Source of the DNA: Paracoccus sp. SCSIO 75233
GTDB lineage: Bacteria; Pseudomonadota; Alphaproteobacteria; Rhodobacterales; Rhodobacteraceae
Length of the DNA: 64,000 bases
NCBI RefSeq assembly: GCF_027912675.1
Contig: NZ_CP115757.1
Span: forward strand, 434,001 to 498,000
Reading direction: 5' to 3'
Below, piece after piece: positions 48,758 through 58,251 of the stretch. The notes beneath the pieces were generated by a model that was not told the DNA's origin, ran no database searches, and worked only from the letters and a program-made list of their open reading frames with translations. Positions within the stretch are counted from its first letter, which is position 1; every line of letters starts with the position of its first letter. Both the position numbers and the translations under genes were made by a program.

Positions 48758-49750
48758 GTGGCCCCGCTGGAGAATACTGACAAAGCGCCTCACATCCCGG
48801 TGCTGATCGATCCGATTATCCGCGCCGCAACGCCGGTTTCGGGTGTCTGGGTGGATGGCACCTTCGGCGCTGGCGGCTATACGCGCCGGCTTCTGGATGC
48901 CGGGGCGGATCGGGTGATTGCGATCGACCGCGACCCGCAGGTGTTCGAAATGGCCGCTGGCTGGGCCGGGGAATATGGCGACCGGCTGCGGATGGTTGCG
49001 GGCACCTTCTCCGATCTCGACCTGCTTGCCGGTGAGCCGGTTGATGGGGTCGTGCTGGATCTCGGCGTCAGCTCCATGCAGCTCGATCAGGCGGAGCGGG
49101 GCTTTTCCTTCATGCAGGACGGGCCGCTGGATATGCGCATGAGCGATCATGGGCCGTCGGCGGCGGATCTGCTGAACGCGGCGGATGAGGCGCAGATTGC
49201 GGATGTGCTGTATCATTACGGCGAGGAACGTGCCTCGCGCCGGATTGCACGGGCGATTATCGCCGCGCGGCCGCTGACGACGACGGGGCAGCTTGCCGAT
49301 GTCATCGTCAACCAGCTTCCCCGCCCGAGACCGGGGCAGAGCCATCCGGCGACGCGCAGCTTTCAGGCCATCCGCATCTGGGTGAATGACGAATTCGGTC
49401 AGCTTGCCGAGGGGCTGGCGGCGGCGGAGCGGGCGCTGAAGCCGGGCGGGACGCTGGCCGTGGTCAGCTTTCATTCGCTTGAGGATCGTGTGGTCAAGCG
49501 GTTCCTGCAATCGCGCGCGGCGACCTCCGGCGGCGGATCGCGTCATGCGCCTGCGACCAGCGTCGATGCGCCGACCTTCACCCAGCCGACACGGCGCGCC
49601 ATCGGGGCCGATAACGCCGAACTTGCCGTGAACCCGCGTGCGCGCAGCGCCTTCCTGCGACTTGGGGTCCGCACCGATGCCCCGGCCCGCGATCTCGACA
49701 CCCGCGTGATTGCACTGCCGCGCCTGCCGCAGAAGGGGGGGCGGGGATGA
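48758..49750 (+). CDS. rsmH: 16S rRNA (cytosine-1402-N4)-methyltransferase
   Basis: SAM-dependent methyltransferase (MraW) for m4C1402 in the ribosomal P site. 330 residues; GTG start at 48758. Motifs: [30 protein letters not shown] (SAM site), [21 protein letters not shown], and near the C-terminus [13 protein letters not shown] and [15 protein letters not shown]. Stop overlaps the ftsL start by four bases. Confidence 0.97.
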   Translation: MAPLENTDKAPHIPVLIDPIIRAATPVSGVWVDGTFGAGGYTRRLLDAGADRVIAIDRDPQVFEMAAGWAGEYGDRLRMVAGTFSDLDLLAGEPVDGVVLDLGVSSMQLDQAERGFSFMQDGPLDMRMSDHGPSAADLLNAADEAQIADVLYHYGEERASRRIARAIIAARPLTTTGQLADVIVNQLPRPRPGQSHPATRSFQAIRIWVNDEFGQLAEGLAAAERALKPGGTLAVVSFHSLEDRVVKRFLQSRAATSGGGSRHAPATSVDAPTFTQPTRRAIGADNAELAVNPRARSAFLRLGVRTDAPARDLDTRVIALPRLPQKGGRG

Positions 49751-50136
49751 GACCTGTGCTTTACCTTCTTGTCGCGATGATCGTCATGTCGCTGGCCTTC
49801 TGGGCGTATCGCGAGAATTACCGCACCCAGGACGCGCTGAACGAGATGGAGGCGGTCCAGCAGGAGATCGCCAGCCTGCGCGAGGAATTGCTGGTGCTGA
49901 GCGCGGAGTGGAATTACCTCAACCGCCCCGAACGGCTGCGCGAGCTGTTGCAGCTTAATGCCGACCGGCTGGGGTTGGCGCCGATCACCTCTGACCAGTT
50001 CGTGGGCAGTTCCAAGATCGATTATCCGCCGCCGCCGATCAAAGGCCCGCCCCGCCGTCCCGAGAATTTCGTACCGCCCGAAGAGGGCGCGATCACCGAT
50101 GCCGACCACCCGCCGTCGCAAGAGGAGTCTCCGTGA
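49747..50136 (+). CDS. ftsL: Cell division protein FtsL
   Basis: Small bitopic divisome protein, 129 residues: a transmembrane helix ([18 protein letters not shown]), a leucine-zipper-like coiled coil ([20 protein letters not shown]), and a Pro-rich C-terminal tail longer than in E. coli ([17 protein letters not shown]). FtsL with FtsB activates FtsWI. Assignment rests on position between rsmH and ftsI and topology; it overlaps both neighbours by four bases. Confidence 0.9.
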   Translation: MRPVLYLLVAMIVMSLAFWAYRENYRTQDALNEMEAVQQEIASLREELLVLSAEWNYLNRPERLRELLQLNADRLGLAPITSDQFVGSSKIDYPPPPIKGPPRRPENFVPPEEGAITDADHPPSQEESP

Positions 50137-51944
50137 TGATCCGCAAACCGCTGCGCCCGCTCGCCCGGATTCTGCGTGCCCGTGAAACCGGGCAGGACCC
50201 TGACGAGATCGAGGCAGAGAACCGCGCCCGCAGGCAGGCCGAAATTCAGGATAAGGCGCGCAAGCGGGCCGAGGGGCGGCTGGTGTTCATGGCGCTCGGC
50301 TTTCTGGTGGCGTTCGGCACGGTCGGGCTGCGGATGGGCGCTCTGGCGTCGTCGAACCCGGAGGAGCCGCGTGTGCAGGCCAGCGGGGCGCAGATCCTCA
50401 GCCAGCGGGCGGATATCACGGACCGGCGCGGGCGGGTGCTGGCGACGAATATGCTGACCCATAGTCTTTATGCGCAGCCGCAGCAGATGGCCGACAAGGC
50501 CGCTGCCGCTGCCGGTCTGGCGCGGATTTTCACGGATATGGACGAGGCGGAGTTGCTGCGCGACTTCACCAATCCGAACCGCAAATTCATGTGGCTGAAG
50601 AAGAAGATCAGCCCCGAGCAGATGCAGGCGGTCCATGACATCGGCGAGCCGGGGCTGCTGTTCGGCCCGCGTGAGATGCGGCTTTATCCGAATGGCCGGA
50701 TCGCGAGCCACATCCTTGGCGGGGCGACCTTCGGGGCCGAGGGCGTGAACAGTGCCGAGGTGATCGGTACGGCGGGGGTCGAAAAAGCGTTTGACGGCTG
50801 GCTGCGCAATCCCGCGAATGAGGGCGCGCCGCTGACGCTGTCGATCGACCTGACCGCGCAATCGGCGATGGAGGAGGTGCTGTCCTCCGGCATGCGGCGC
50901 ATGAACGCCAAGGGCGCTGCGGGCATCCTGATGGAGGTCAAGACCGGCGAGGTTCTGGCGATGGCGAGCCTGCCTGATTTCGACCCCAATGACCGCCCGC
51001 GTCCGGCGCTGAAGGGCGACCCGTCCGACAGCCCGCTGTTCAACCGCGCGGTGCAGGGACAGTATGAGCTTGGCTCCACCTTCAAGATTTTCCCGGTGGC
51101 GCAGGCGATGGACCTGCGGCTGGTGAACCCGAACACGCATATCAACTCGCGCAGCCCGATGAAGATCGGGAAATACAATATCAGCGACTATCACAATTAC
51201 GGCCCCAGCCTGTCGGTGACGGATATCATCGTGAAATCCTCGAACGTGGGCACGGTGCGGATCGCGCAGATGATCGGGGTGGAGCGGCAGAAGGCGTTTC
51301 TGGAAAAGCTGGGCTTTTTCGAGCCGACCGCGCTGGAGATGGTCGAGGCGCCGACCGGCAAGCCGATTGTCCCGGCCCGCTGGCCCGCAGTGACCTCGGC
51401 CACGGTCAGCTTCGGTCACGGTCTGGCGGCAAGCCCGCTGCATCTGGCGGCGGCTTATGCGACGCTGGCGAATGAGGGGCGCAAGGTCACGCCGACGCTG
51501 GTCCATGACAAGCCGCGCCCGCCGGGCCCGGAAGTCGTCTCGCCGCAGGCTGCGAAACTGTCCATCGGGCTTCTGCGTCAGGTGGTGGAGCGTGGGACGG
51601 CGAAAAAGGGCAATGTCGAAGGATATGAGGTCGCGGGCAAGACCGGCACGGCGGACAAGCCGCGTCCGGGTGGTGGCTATTACGAAAACCGCGTGGTGGC
51701 CAATTTCGCGGCGATCTTCCCCTACGAAAACCCGCAATATGTGCTGGTCGTGATCCTCGATGAGCCGACGGCCGAATTGGGCGGCGGCGAAAGCCGGGTG
51801 GCCGGTGCGACGGCGGTGCCGGTCGCGGCAGAGGTGATCGGGCGGCTCGCCCCGATCCTGGGTCTGCGCCCTGTCGATAGCGATAAGCTTCCCGACATTG
51901 AAGCGCCGACCAAAACTGGGCTAAAGGTCGCCGCGAAAGAGTGA
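50133..51944 (+). CDS. ftsI: Peptidoglycan transpeptidase FtsI (PBP3)
   Basis: Septal class B penicillin-binding protein, 603 residues. A cytoplasmic tail rich in Arg/Glu, one transmembrane helix (LVFMALGFLVAFGTVGLRMG), pedestal domain (RADITDRRGRVLATN), then the transpeptidase with active-site Ser in GSTFKIFP, the SxN motif KSSNVGTVR, and KTGTADKP. GTVR and QYELGSTFK positions match FtsI. Start ATGATG at 50133 overlaps the ftsL stop. Confidence 0.96.
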   Translation: MMIRKPLRPLARILRARETGQDPDEIEAENRARRQAEIQDKARKRAEGRLVFMALGFLVAFGTVGLRMGALASSNPEEPRVQASGAQILSQRADITDRRGRVLATNMLTHSLYAQPQQMADKAAAAAGLARIFTDMDEAELLRDFTNPNRKFMWLKKKISPEQMQAVHDIGEPGLLFGPREMRLYPNGRIASHILGGATFGAEGVNSAEVIGTAGVEKAFDGWLRNPANEGAPLTLSIDLTAQSAMEEVLSSGMRRMNAKGAAGILMEVKTGEVLAMASLPDFDPNDRPRPALKGDPSDSPLFNRAVQGQYELGSTFKIFPVAQAMDLRLVNPNTHINSRSPMKIGKYNISDYHNYGPSLSVTDIIVKSSNVGTVRIAQMIGVERQKAFLEKLGFFEPTALEMVEAPTGKPIVPARWPAVTSATVSFGHGLAASPLHLAAAYATLANEGRKVTPTLVHDKPRPPGPEVVSPQAAKLSIGLLRQVVERGTAKKGNVEGYEVAGKTGTADKPRPGGGYYENRVVANFAAIFPYENPQYVLVVILDEPTAELGGGESRVAGATAVPVAAEVIGRLAPILGLRPVDSDKLPDIEAPTKTGLKVAAKE

Positions 51945-51954
51945 CGGAGACATT

Positions 51955-53439
51955 ATGAGCGACGGCGTCAAGCGACTTTCCCGGCTGGGGCTGAATGCCA
52001 TTGGCGGGCGTGACCCTGAAATTACAGGGATTTCGGTCGACAGCCGCACCGTCAAGCCCGGGCATCTTTTCGCGGCACTTCCGGGCTCGACGATCCACGG
52101 CGGCGAATTTATCCAATATGCTTTGCGCATGGATGCAGGCGCGGTGCTGACCGATGCAGCCGGCGCGGCGCTTGCGGCGGAGGAATTGCGGGGCTGGGAC
52201 GGGGCGCTTGTGGTGTCGGAGGACCCGCGGGCGGCGCTGGCCGGGGCGGCGGCGCTCTGGTTCGGGGGACAGCCTGAAACCACGGTCGCCGTGACCGGGA
52301 CATCCGGCAAGACTTCGGTTGCCAATTTCACCCGCCAGATCTGGCAGGCGCTCGGTCATCGCGCGGTCAGCCTCGGCACGATGGGCGTGCAGGGCGATTA
52401 CGAGGCGAAGCTGGCCCATACCACGCCGGAGCCGGTGACGCTGCACCGGGTTCTGGCCGAGGCTGCGGCGGCGGGCATCACCCATTGCGCGATGGAGGCG
52501 TCGTCCCACGGCCTTGACCAGCGGCGGCTGGACGGGGTGCGTCTGAAGGCGGCTGCCTTCACCAATTTCAGTCAGGATCATCTGGATTATCACGCCGGGT
52601 TTGATGAATATTTCGCCGCCAAGGCCTTGCTGTTCAATCGCGTTCTTGAGGCAGGCGACACGGCGGTCGTCAACACCGACAGCGAGCGCGGGCTGCAAAT
52701 GGCCGGGATCGCTGAGGATCGGGGCATGTCGCTGTTGCGGATCGGGTCGGGCAAGGAATGCGATTTCCAGATCCTCGCGCAGCGTTTCGATGCCACGGGG
52801 CAGGAATTGCGCTTTGCGTGGCAGGGTCAGCCCCATCTGACCCGGCTGAACCTGATCGGCGGGTTTCAGGCGGAAAACGTGCTGGCGGCGGCAGGTCTTG
52901 CGATTGGGGCGGGCGACGATCCGGGTGCGGTTATCGCGACGCTTGCGGGGCTGGAGACCGTGCGTGGCCGGATGCAGCTTGTTGCGCAGCGCGAGAACGG
53001 CGCGGCGGTTTTCGTCGACTACGCCCATAAGCCCGGTGCGGTAATCGCGGCGCTGCAATCCCTGCGACCGCATGTCATGGGCCGTATCGTCGTGGTGCTG
53101 GGCGCAGGCGGCGACCGGGATCGCGGCAAGCGCCCGCTGATGGGGCAGGCCGCGCGCGAGCATGCGGATGTGGTGATTATCACCGACGACAATCCGCGCA
53201 GCGAAGATCCCGCCAGCATCCGCGCCGAGGTCATGGCGGGTGCCGGTCCGGAGGCCACCGAGGTTGGCGACCGGGCAGAGGCGATCCTGCGCGGCGTCGA
53301 TGCGCTTCAGCCGGGCGATGCGCTGCTGATCGCCGGGAAGGGCCATGAAACCGGGCAGACCGTCGGCAGCGACGTGTTTCCCTTCGATGATGCCGAGCAG
53401 GCATCGGTTGCGGTTGCGGCCCTGGACGGGAAGATCTGA
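51955..53439 (+). CDS. murE: UDP-MurNAc-tripeptide synthetase (meso-DAP adding)
   Basis: Mur ligase adding meso-diaminopimelate to UDP-MurNAc-L-Ala-D-Glu. 494 residues. N-terminal uridine-binding domain (GISVDSRTVKPGHLFAALPG), ATP loop VTGTSGKTS, catalytic EASSHGLDQRRLDG, YAHKPGAV, and the DAP-specific DNPR in IITDDNPRSEDPA. An ATG 10 bp after ftsI; its stop overlaps the murF start by one base. Confidence 0.97.
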   Translation: MSDGVKRLSRLGLNAIGGRDPEITGISVDSRTVKPGHLFAALPGSTIHGGEFIQYALRMDAGAVLTDAAGAALAAEELRGWDGALVVSEDPRAALAGAAALWFGGQPETTVAVTGTSGKTSVANFTRQIWQALGHRAVSLGTMGVQGDYEAKLAHTTPEPVTLHRVLAEAAAAGITHCAMEASSHGLDQRRLDGVRLKAAAFTNFSQDHLDYHAGFDEYFAAKALLFNRVLEAGDTAVVNTDSERGLQMAGIAEDRGMSLLRIGSGKECDFQILAQRFDATGQELRFAWQGQPHLTRLNLIGGFQAENVLAAAGLAIGAGDDPGAVIATLAGLETVRGRMQLVAQRENGAAVFVDYAHKPGAVIAALQSLRPHVMGRIVVVLGAGGDRDRGKRPLMGQAAREHADVVIITDDNPRSEDPASIRAEVMAGAGPEATEVGDRAEAILRGVDALQPGDALLIAGKGHETGQTVGSDVFPFDDAEQASVAVAALDGKI

Positions 53440-54818
53440 TGGCGCTCTGGTCCTCTGACGACGCAGCGCTTGCGACCGGCGGGCGGGTCACGTGCGACTG
53501 GCAGGCAAATGGAGTCAGCATCGACACCCGCTCCATTCAGCCGGGTGATCTGTTCGTCGCGCTGACAGATGTCCGGGACGGGCATGATTTCGTAGCGCAG
53601 GCCTTGCAGAAAGGTGCGGCGGCAGCCTTGGTCAGCCGGGTGCCGGACGGGGTTGCGGATGACGCGCCGCTAATGATCGTGGACGAGGTGCTGCCCGCGC
53701 TTGAGGCGCTCGGGCGTGCGGCGCGGGCGCGGATGACGGGCAAGGTGATCGGCGTCACCGGATCGGTCGGCAAGACATCGACCAAGGAAATGCTGCGCGC
53801 GGCTCTGGCAGGTCAGGGCAAGGTTCACGCGGCTGAGGCCTCCTATAACAATCACTGGGGTGTGCCGCTGACGCTGGCGCGGATGCCTGCGGACAGCGAT
53901 TTCGCGATCATCGAGATCGGGATGAGCAATCCCGGCGAGATCGAGCCGCTGGCGCGCATGGCCCGTCCCCATGCGGCGCTGATCACCACGATTGCGGCGG
54001 CGCATATCGGGGCGTTCGGGGATCTCGACGGGATCGCGCGCGAGAAAGCGGCGATTTTCCGCGGTCTCGTCCCGGCGGGTGCGGCGATTATCCCGACCGG
54101 GCTGTCGACCACGCCCATCCTGCGGCAAGCGGCGGATGACGCAGGTGCGCCGATCCTCAGCTTCGGGGATGAGGGCGAAACCCGTCTGATCGCGGCTGAA
54201 CCGGAGGGGGAGACGCTGCGGCTTCGCGCGACGCTGTCGGGAAAGCCGATCAACTTCACCCTGCAATCGGTCGGTCCGCATTTCGCGGCGAATGCCATAG
54301 GCGTGCTGGCCACGATCAGTGCCATCGGTGCCGATGTGATCGAGGCGGCGAAGGCTCTAGGTGACTGGATACCGCCGAAGGGGCGGGGCCGGGTTGAGGA
54401 GCTGGGCGAGATCCGGCTGATAGACGATGCGTTCAATGCCAATCCCAGTTCCATGCGGGCGGGGCTGGGCACGCTCGCGCGGCTTCCCGGCACGCGGCGG
54501 GTGGCCATTCTGGGCGATATGCTGGAACTCGGCCCCGATGAGGCCGCGCAGCACCGGGCGCTTGCGGCGGAAAACCTGCTCGCCTCCGTCGATCTCGTCC
54601 ATGCGGCAGGACCGTTGATGCGTCACATGTTCGACGCCTTGCCCGGGGATAAACAGGGTATCTGGGCGGAAACCGCCGATGATCTGGCGGCGCGGCTGGA
54701 CGAACTGGTCCGACCCGGTGATACCGTCATGATCAAGGGCTCGAAAGGCTCGTATATCAGCCGTGTCGTCGATGCGATGCGCAAGGCCGCCGACAAGGCG
54801 AAGGCAACGGGGAAATAA
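53439..54818 (+). CDS. murF: UDP-MurNAc-pentapeptide synthetase
   Basis: Adds D-Ala-D-Ala to the UDP-MurNAc tripeptide. 459 residues. SIDTRSIQPGDLFVAL at the N-terminus, ATP loop VTGSVGKTSTKEML, the conserved AEASYNNHWGVPLTLARMP, IIEIGMSNPGEI, and IDDAFNANPSSMRAGL near the C-terminal domain. Tightly packed between murE and mraY (three-base gap). Confidence 0.97.
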   Translation: MALWSSDDAALATGGRVTCDWQANGVSIDTRSIQPGDLFVALTDVRDGHDFVAQALQKGAAAALVSRVPDGVADDAPLMIVDEVLPALEALGRAARARMTGKVIGVTGSVGKTSTKEMLRAALAGQGKVHAAEASYNNHWGVPLTLARMPADSDFAIIEIGMSNPGEIEPLARMARPHAALITTIAAAHIGAFGDLDGIAREKAAIFRGLVPAGAAIIPTGLSTTPILRQAADDAGAPILSFGDEGETRLIAAEPEGETLRLRATLSGKPINFTLQSVGPHFAANAIGVLATISAIGADVIEAAKALGDWIPPKGRGRVEELGEIRLIDDAFNANPSSMRAGLGTLARLPGTRRVAILGDMLELGPDEAAQHRALAAENLLASVDLVHAAGPLMRHMFDALPGDKQGIWAETADDLAARLDELVRPGDTVMIKGSKGSYISRVVDAMRKAADKAKATGK

Positions 54819-54821
54819 CCT

Positions 54822-55904
54822 ATGCTCTACTGGCTGTCCGTACTGAATGAAGGCGATGGCGTCTTCAACCTGTTCCGCTATATCACCTTCCGGGCGGGCG
54901 GGGCGTTCTTCACGGCGCTGATCTTCGCGTTCATCTTCGGCAAGCCGCTGATCGATTATCTGCGCAAGGTGCAGAAGAAGGGCCAGCCCATCCGGGATGA
55001 CGGGCCGGAGACCCATTTCGTCAAGGCCGGGACGCCGACAATGGGCGGGATTCTGATCCTGTCGGCGCTGCTGGTCGGGACATTGATGTGGGCGCGACTG
55101 TCGAATGCCTATGTCTGGATCGTGCTGCTGGTGACCTATGGCTACGCGGCAATCGGCTTTGCGGATGATTATGCGAAAGTCTCGAAGCACAACACCAAGG
55201 GCGTGTCGGGAAAGCTGCGCATGTCGCTTGGCTTCGGCCTTGCCTTCATTGCTTCGGCCTGGACGATGTATCTGCACCCCGCCGGGCTGAGTGGGCAGCT
55301 TGCCTTTCCGTTCTTCAAGGATGCGCTGCTGAACCTGTCGATCCTGTTTATCCCCTTTGCGATGATCGTCATCGTCGGCGCGGCCAATGCGGTGAACCTG
55401 ACCGATGGGCTGGACGGGCTGGCGATCATGCCGGTGATGATTGCGGCGGCGACCTTCGGGGTGATCGCCTATATGGTCGGCAACGCGAACTTCGCCGATT
55501 ATCTGGGCCTGCATGGCGTGCCGGGGGCAGGGGAACTGGTGATCTTTGTCGCCGCACTGATCGGCGGGGGGCTGGGCTTTTTGTGGTACAACGCGCCGCC
55601 CGCTGCGGTCTTCATGGGCGATACGGGATCGCTGGCCCTTGGCGGGGCGCTTGGCGCGATTGCGGTTGTGACCAAGCATGAGCTTGTGCTGGCGATTGTC
55701 GGCGGGCTGTTCGTGGTCGAGGCGCTGAGCGTCATCATTCAGGTGCTGTATTTCAAACGCACCGGCAAGCGCGTGTTCCTGATGGCCCCGATCCACCACC
55801 ATTTCGAGAAGAAGGGCTGGAAGGAAAGCCAGATCGTGATCCGGTTCTGGATCATCGCGCTTGTGCTGGCCCTGATCGGGCTCGCGACGTTGAAATTGCG
55901 GTAG
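54822..55904 (+). CDS. mraY: Phospho-MurNAc-pentapeptide translocase
   Basis: Integral membrane enzyme forming lipid I from UDP-MurNAc-pentapeptide and undecaprenyl phosphate. 360 residues, about ten helices. Catalytic motifs: [21 protein letters not shown] with the Asp pair, [16 protein letters not shown], and the HHHFE motif in [15 protein letters not shown]. It ends the compact mraZ-mraY series; a 300-bp repeat block follows before murD. Confidence 0.98.
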   Translation: MLYWLSVLNEGDGVFNLFRYITFRAGGAFFTALIFAFIFGKPLIDYLRKVQKKGQPIRDDGPETHFVKAGTPTMGGILILSALLVGTLMWARLSNAYVWIVLLVTYGYAAIGFADDYAKVSKHNTKGVSGKLRMSLGFGLAFIASAWTMYLHPAGLSGQLAFPFFKDALLNLSILFIPFAMIVIVGAANAVNLTDGLDGLAIMPVMIAAATFGVIAYMVGNANFADYLGLHGVPGAGELVIFVAALIGGGLGFLWYNAPPAAVFMGDTGSLALGGALGAIAVVTKHELVLAIVGGLFVVEALSVIIQVLYFKRTGKRVFLMAPIHHHFEKKGWKESQIVIRFWIIALVLALIGLATLKLR

Positions 55905-55936
55905 TTTGCCGGGGGCGTTGTGGGTGAGGGGTTTTT

Positions 55937-56178
55937 GGTGCGTTGAAACGCACCCTACGGGTTGGGGCATGGTGGTGTTGCGTTGAAATGCACCGTTGCG
56001 GGTCGTTTGGGGTGTGTGGGTGGTGGTGCGCTGAAGCGCACCCTACGGGTTGGGGAATATCGGTTGGGGTGCGTTGACACGCATCGTTACGGGTTGTTTG
56101 GGGTGTGGGGTTGGTGGTGCGCTGAAGCGCACCCTACACATCGTTAGCGGGACACCGTAGGGTGCGCTTCAGCGCACC
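55937..56178. repeat. Block of GGTGCGCT/AGCGCACC palindromes between mraY and murD
   Basis: Six palindromic units fill the mraY-murD gap: 55937-55960, a degenerate one near 55976-56000, 56025-56048, 56068-56093, 56116-56136, and one in the opposite orientation at 56155-56178. The core is GGTGCGCT-GA-AGCGCACC followed by CTACGG. Units two-three and four-five, with their linkers, form a diverged tandem duplication of period 91 bp. The inverted last copy matches the single copy at 21503. No reading frame of note lies here. The block may affect transcript stability or coupling of murD to the upstream genes. Confidence 0.85.
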
Positions 56179-56216
56179 AGACCCGCCCGCAACAACCCAC
56201 ATCCATGAGGTAACCC

Positions 56217-57611
56217 ATGATCCCCGTCCAAGGCGTCACCGGCCAGACCATCGCCGTTCTGGGCCTCGGCCGCTCCGGCCGGGCCACTGCCGCAGCCTTG
56301 CAGGCGGGCGGTGCGGAGGTTGTCGTCTGGGATGACGGGCAGGAGGGGCGCGCACAGGCCGAGGCAGAGGGGATGGAGCTGCGCGATCTGACCCGTCGCG
56401 AGGCGTGGCACGGGGTCAGCATGCTGGTCACCTCGCCCGGTATCCCGCATCTTTACCCGCAGCCGAATGCCGCGATCGCGATGGCGCTGGAGCTGGGTAT
56501 CCCCCTCGACAACGATATCGGGCTGTTTTTCCGCAGCTTCGCGACGCCGGATTGGGACAATTTCGACGTCACGCCGCGTGTCATCACGATCACCGGATCG
56601 AACGGCAAATCCACCACCACGGCGCTGGTGCATCACATTCTGCAAACCGTGGGCCGCCCGAGCCAGATCGGCGGCAATATCGGCACCGGGGTTCTGTCGC
56701 TTGAACCCGCCCATGATGGCGAGGTGGTGGTGATCGAGCTGTCCTCCTACCAGACCGATCTTGCCCGGGCGCTGACGCCGGATGTCGCGGTGTTCACCAA
56801 TCTTTCGCCCGATCATCTGGACCGCCACGGCGGCCTGGGCGGGTATTTCGCGGCCAAGCGGCGGCTGTTTTCCGAAGGCGGGCCGGATCGCTGCGTGATC
56901 GGCGTCGATGAGGTGGAGGGGCGGTATCTCGCCAACCAGATGGGCGAGGGTCCGGGGGATGACCGGGTGATCCGGGTCTCTTCGGGGCAGAAGCTCGATG
57001 GGTTCGCCTGGGGTGTCTTCGCCCGCAAGGGCTTCCTGAGCGAGTATCGCAAGGGTCGTCAGATCGCCTCCATCGACTTGCGGGAGGTCACGGGGCTGCC
57101 CGGGGCGCATAACCACCAGAATGCCTGCGCCGCTTACGCTGCCTGCCGCGCCGTCGGCCTTGCCCCGCGAGAGATTGAAGCTGCGTTTCACAGCTTCGGC
57201 GGCCTGCCGCATCGCAGCCAGACCGTGCGTGAGCGCAATGGCGTCCGCTATGTGAACGATTCGAAGGCCACCAATGTGGATGCCGCCGCGCAGGCCCTGC
57301 AGGCGTTCCGCAATATCCGCTGGATCGCGGGCGGGCTTGGCAAGGATGGCGGTATTGCCGATCTGCAGCCGCATCTGCCGAATGTCGTCAAAGCCTATCT
57401 GATCGGCCATTCCGCGCGCGATTTTGCGCTTCAGCTTGGCGATACGCCGCATGAGGTGGTGGAGACGATGGAAGCCGCCGTGGCGCGCGCCAGTGCCGAG
57501 GCGGTCGCGGGCGAGACCGTGTTGCTGGCCCCGGCGGCGGCAAGTTTCGATCAGTATCCCAATTTTGAAAAGCGCGGCGAGCATTTCGCCACGCTGGTCG
57601 AGGCGCTTTAG
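56217..57611 (+). CDS. murD: UDP-MurNAc-L-alanine:D-glutamate ligase
   Basis: Second amino-acid-adding step of peptidoglycan precursor synthesis. 464 residues. N-terminal domain with [18 protein letters not shown] loop [53 protein letters not shown], and [15 protein letters not shown] with the conserved Lys. GAGGTAACCC precedes ATG 56217. Separated from mraY by palindromic repeats, so it may depend on read-through or its own promoter. The ftsW/murG/murC genes usually found next are absent. Confidence 0.97.
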   Translation: MIPVQGVTGQTIAVLGLGRSGRATAAALQAGGAEVVVWDDGQEGRAQAEAEGMELRDLTRREAWHGVSMLVTSPGIPHLYPQPNAAIAMALELGIPLDNDIGLFFRSFATPDWDNFDVTPRVITITGSNGKSTTTALVHHILQTVGRPSQIGGNIGTGVLSLEPAHDGEVVVIELSSYQTDLARALTPDVAVFTNLSPDHLDRHGGLGGYFAAKRRLFSEGGPDRCVIGVDEVEGRYLANQMGEGPGDDRVIRVSSGQKLDGFAWGVFARKGFLSEYRKGRQIASIDLREVTGLPGAHNHQNACAAYAACRAVGLAPREIEAAFHSFGGLPHRSQTVRERNGVRYVNDSKATNVDAAAQALQAFRNIRWIAGGLGKDGGIADLQPHLPNVVKAYLIGHSARDFALQLGDTPHEVVETMEAAVARASAEAVAGETVLLAPAAASFDQYPNFEKRGEHFATLVEAL

Positions 57612-57612
57612 A

Positions 57613-58092
57613 TCAGGGGCGTTCGGCTGACAGGAAGCGCGCCGACATGAAGCCGGTGCGGCCCTGACCGTCGCGCAGCTGGACCCAGTCGCCGGTCTTG
57701 GGGCCGATGGCGGTCACCATCTGTCCGCGCGACAGCCGGCCCACCACGTCTTCCGAGGTTGACGGGCCGGCGCGGAAATTCACCGAATTGCCGGTGACGT
57801 AAAGCGTATCGGTCGGCGCGTCGGCGAGGTTCGTTTCCGGCTCCTGCCCGGCATATTCCGGGGACGGGCGCAGCTCCGGACCGGCGAATTGCTGGACCTG
57901 TTCGGGGGTCTGCTCCACGGCGGAGGCCGGAATGATGGGCGCTTCCGGCTCCGGTTCCGGTGTGGAAGCCGCCTCGGGCGCGGTTTCGGCTGTCGGTACA
58001 GGCTCCGCCTCAACCCGTCGACTGTCACCTTCGCCGAAAACGACCAGGACCGTGATAAACGCTAACAGTGTCAGGAAGATAAGCTTGAACAT
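57613..58092 (-). CDS. SH3-domain protein with N-terminal membrane anchor
   Basis: 159 residues from ATG 58092 (MFKLIFLTLLAFITVLVVFG, signal anchor). A long Pro/Glu/Ala-rich acidic linker follows (about residues 28-95), then a bacterial SH3 domain (LYVTGNSVNFRAGPSTSEDV, VGRLSRGQMVTAIG, GDWVQLRDGQGRTGFMSARFL). Such domains often bind peptidoglycan, which fits its position beside murD, but no target is known. Convergent with murD, one base apart. Divergent from parC. Confidence 0.85.
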   Translation of the reverse strand: MFKLIFLTLLAFITVLVVFGEGDSRRVEAEPVPTAETAPEAASTPEPEPEAPIIPASAVEQTPEQVQQFAGPELRPSPEYAGQEPETNLADAPTDTLYVTGNSVNFRAGPSTSEDVVGRLSRGQMVTAIGPKTGDWVQLRDGQGRTGFMSARFLSAERP

Positions 58093-58251
58093 TCGCCTTA
58101 CCCTTGCCCATTTTTCGTGTCTGTTCACTATTATTAAGACCGGACCGATAGGGTGGTGCAATGCCCGTGGCAAGAGCTTCGTTAACGAAGCCGTGTACAA
58201 GTCCGGAATTTCCGACTGGACCGGACCGCTGCGGCAGCCTAAATCCTGTTT

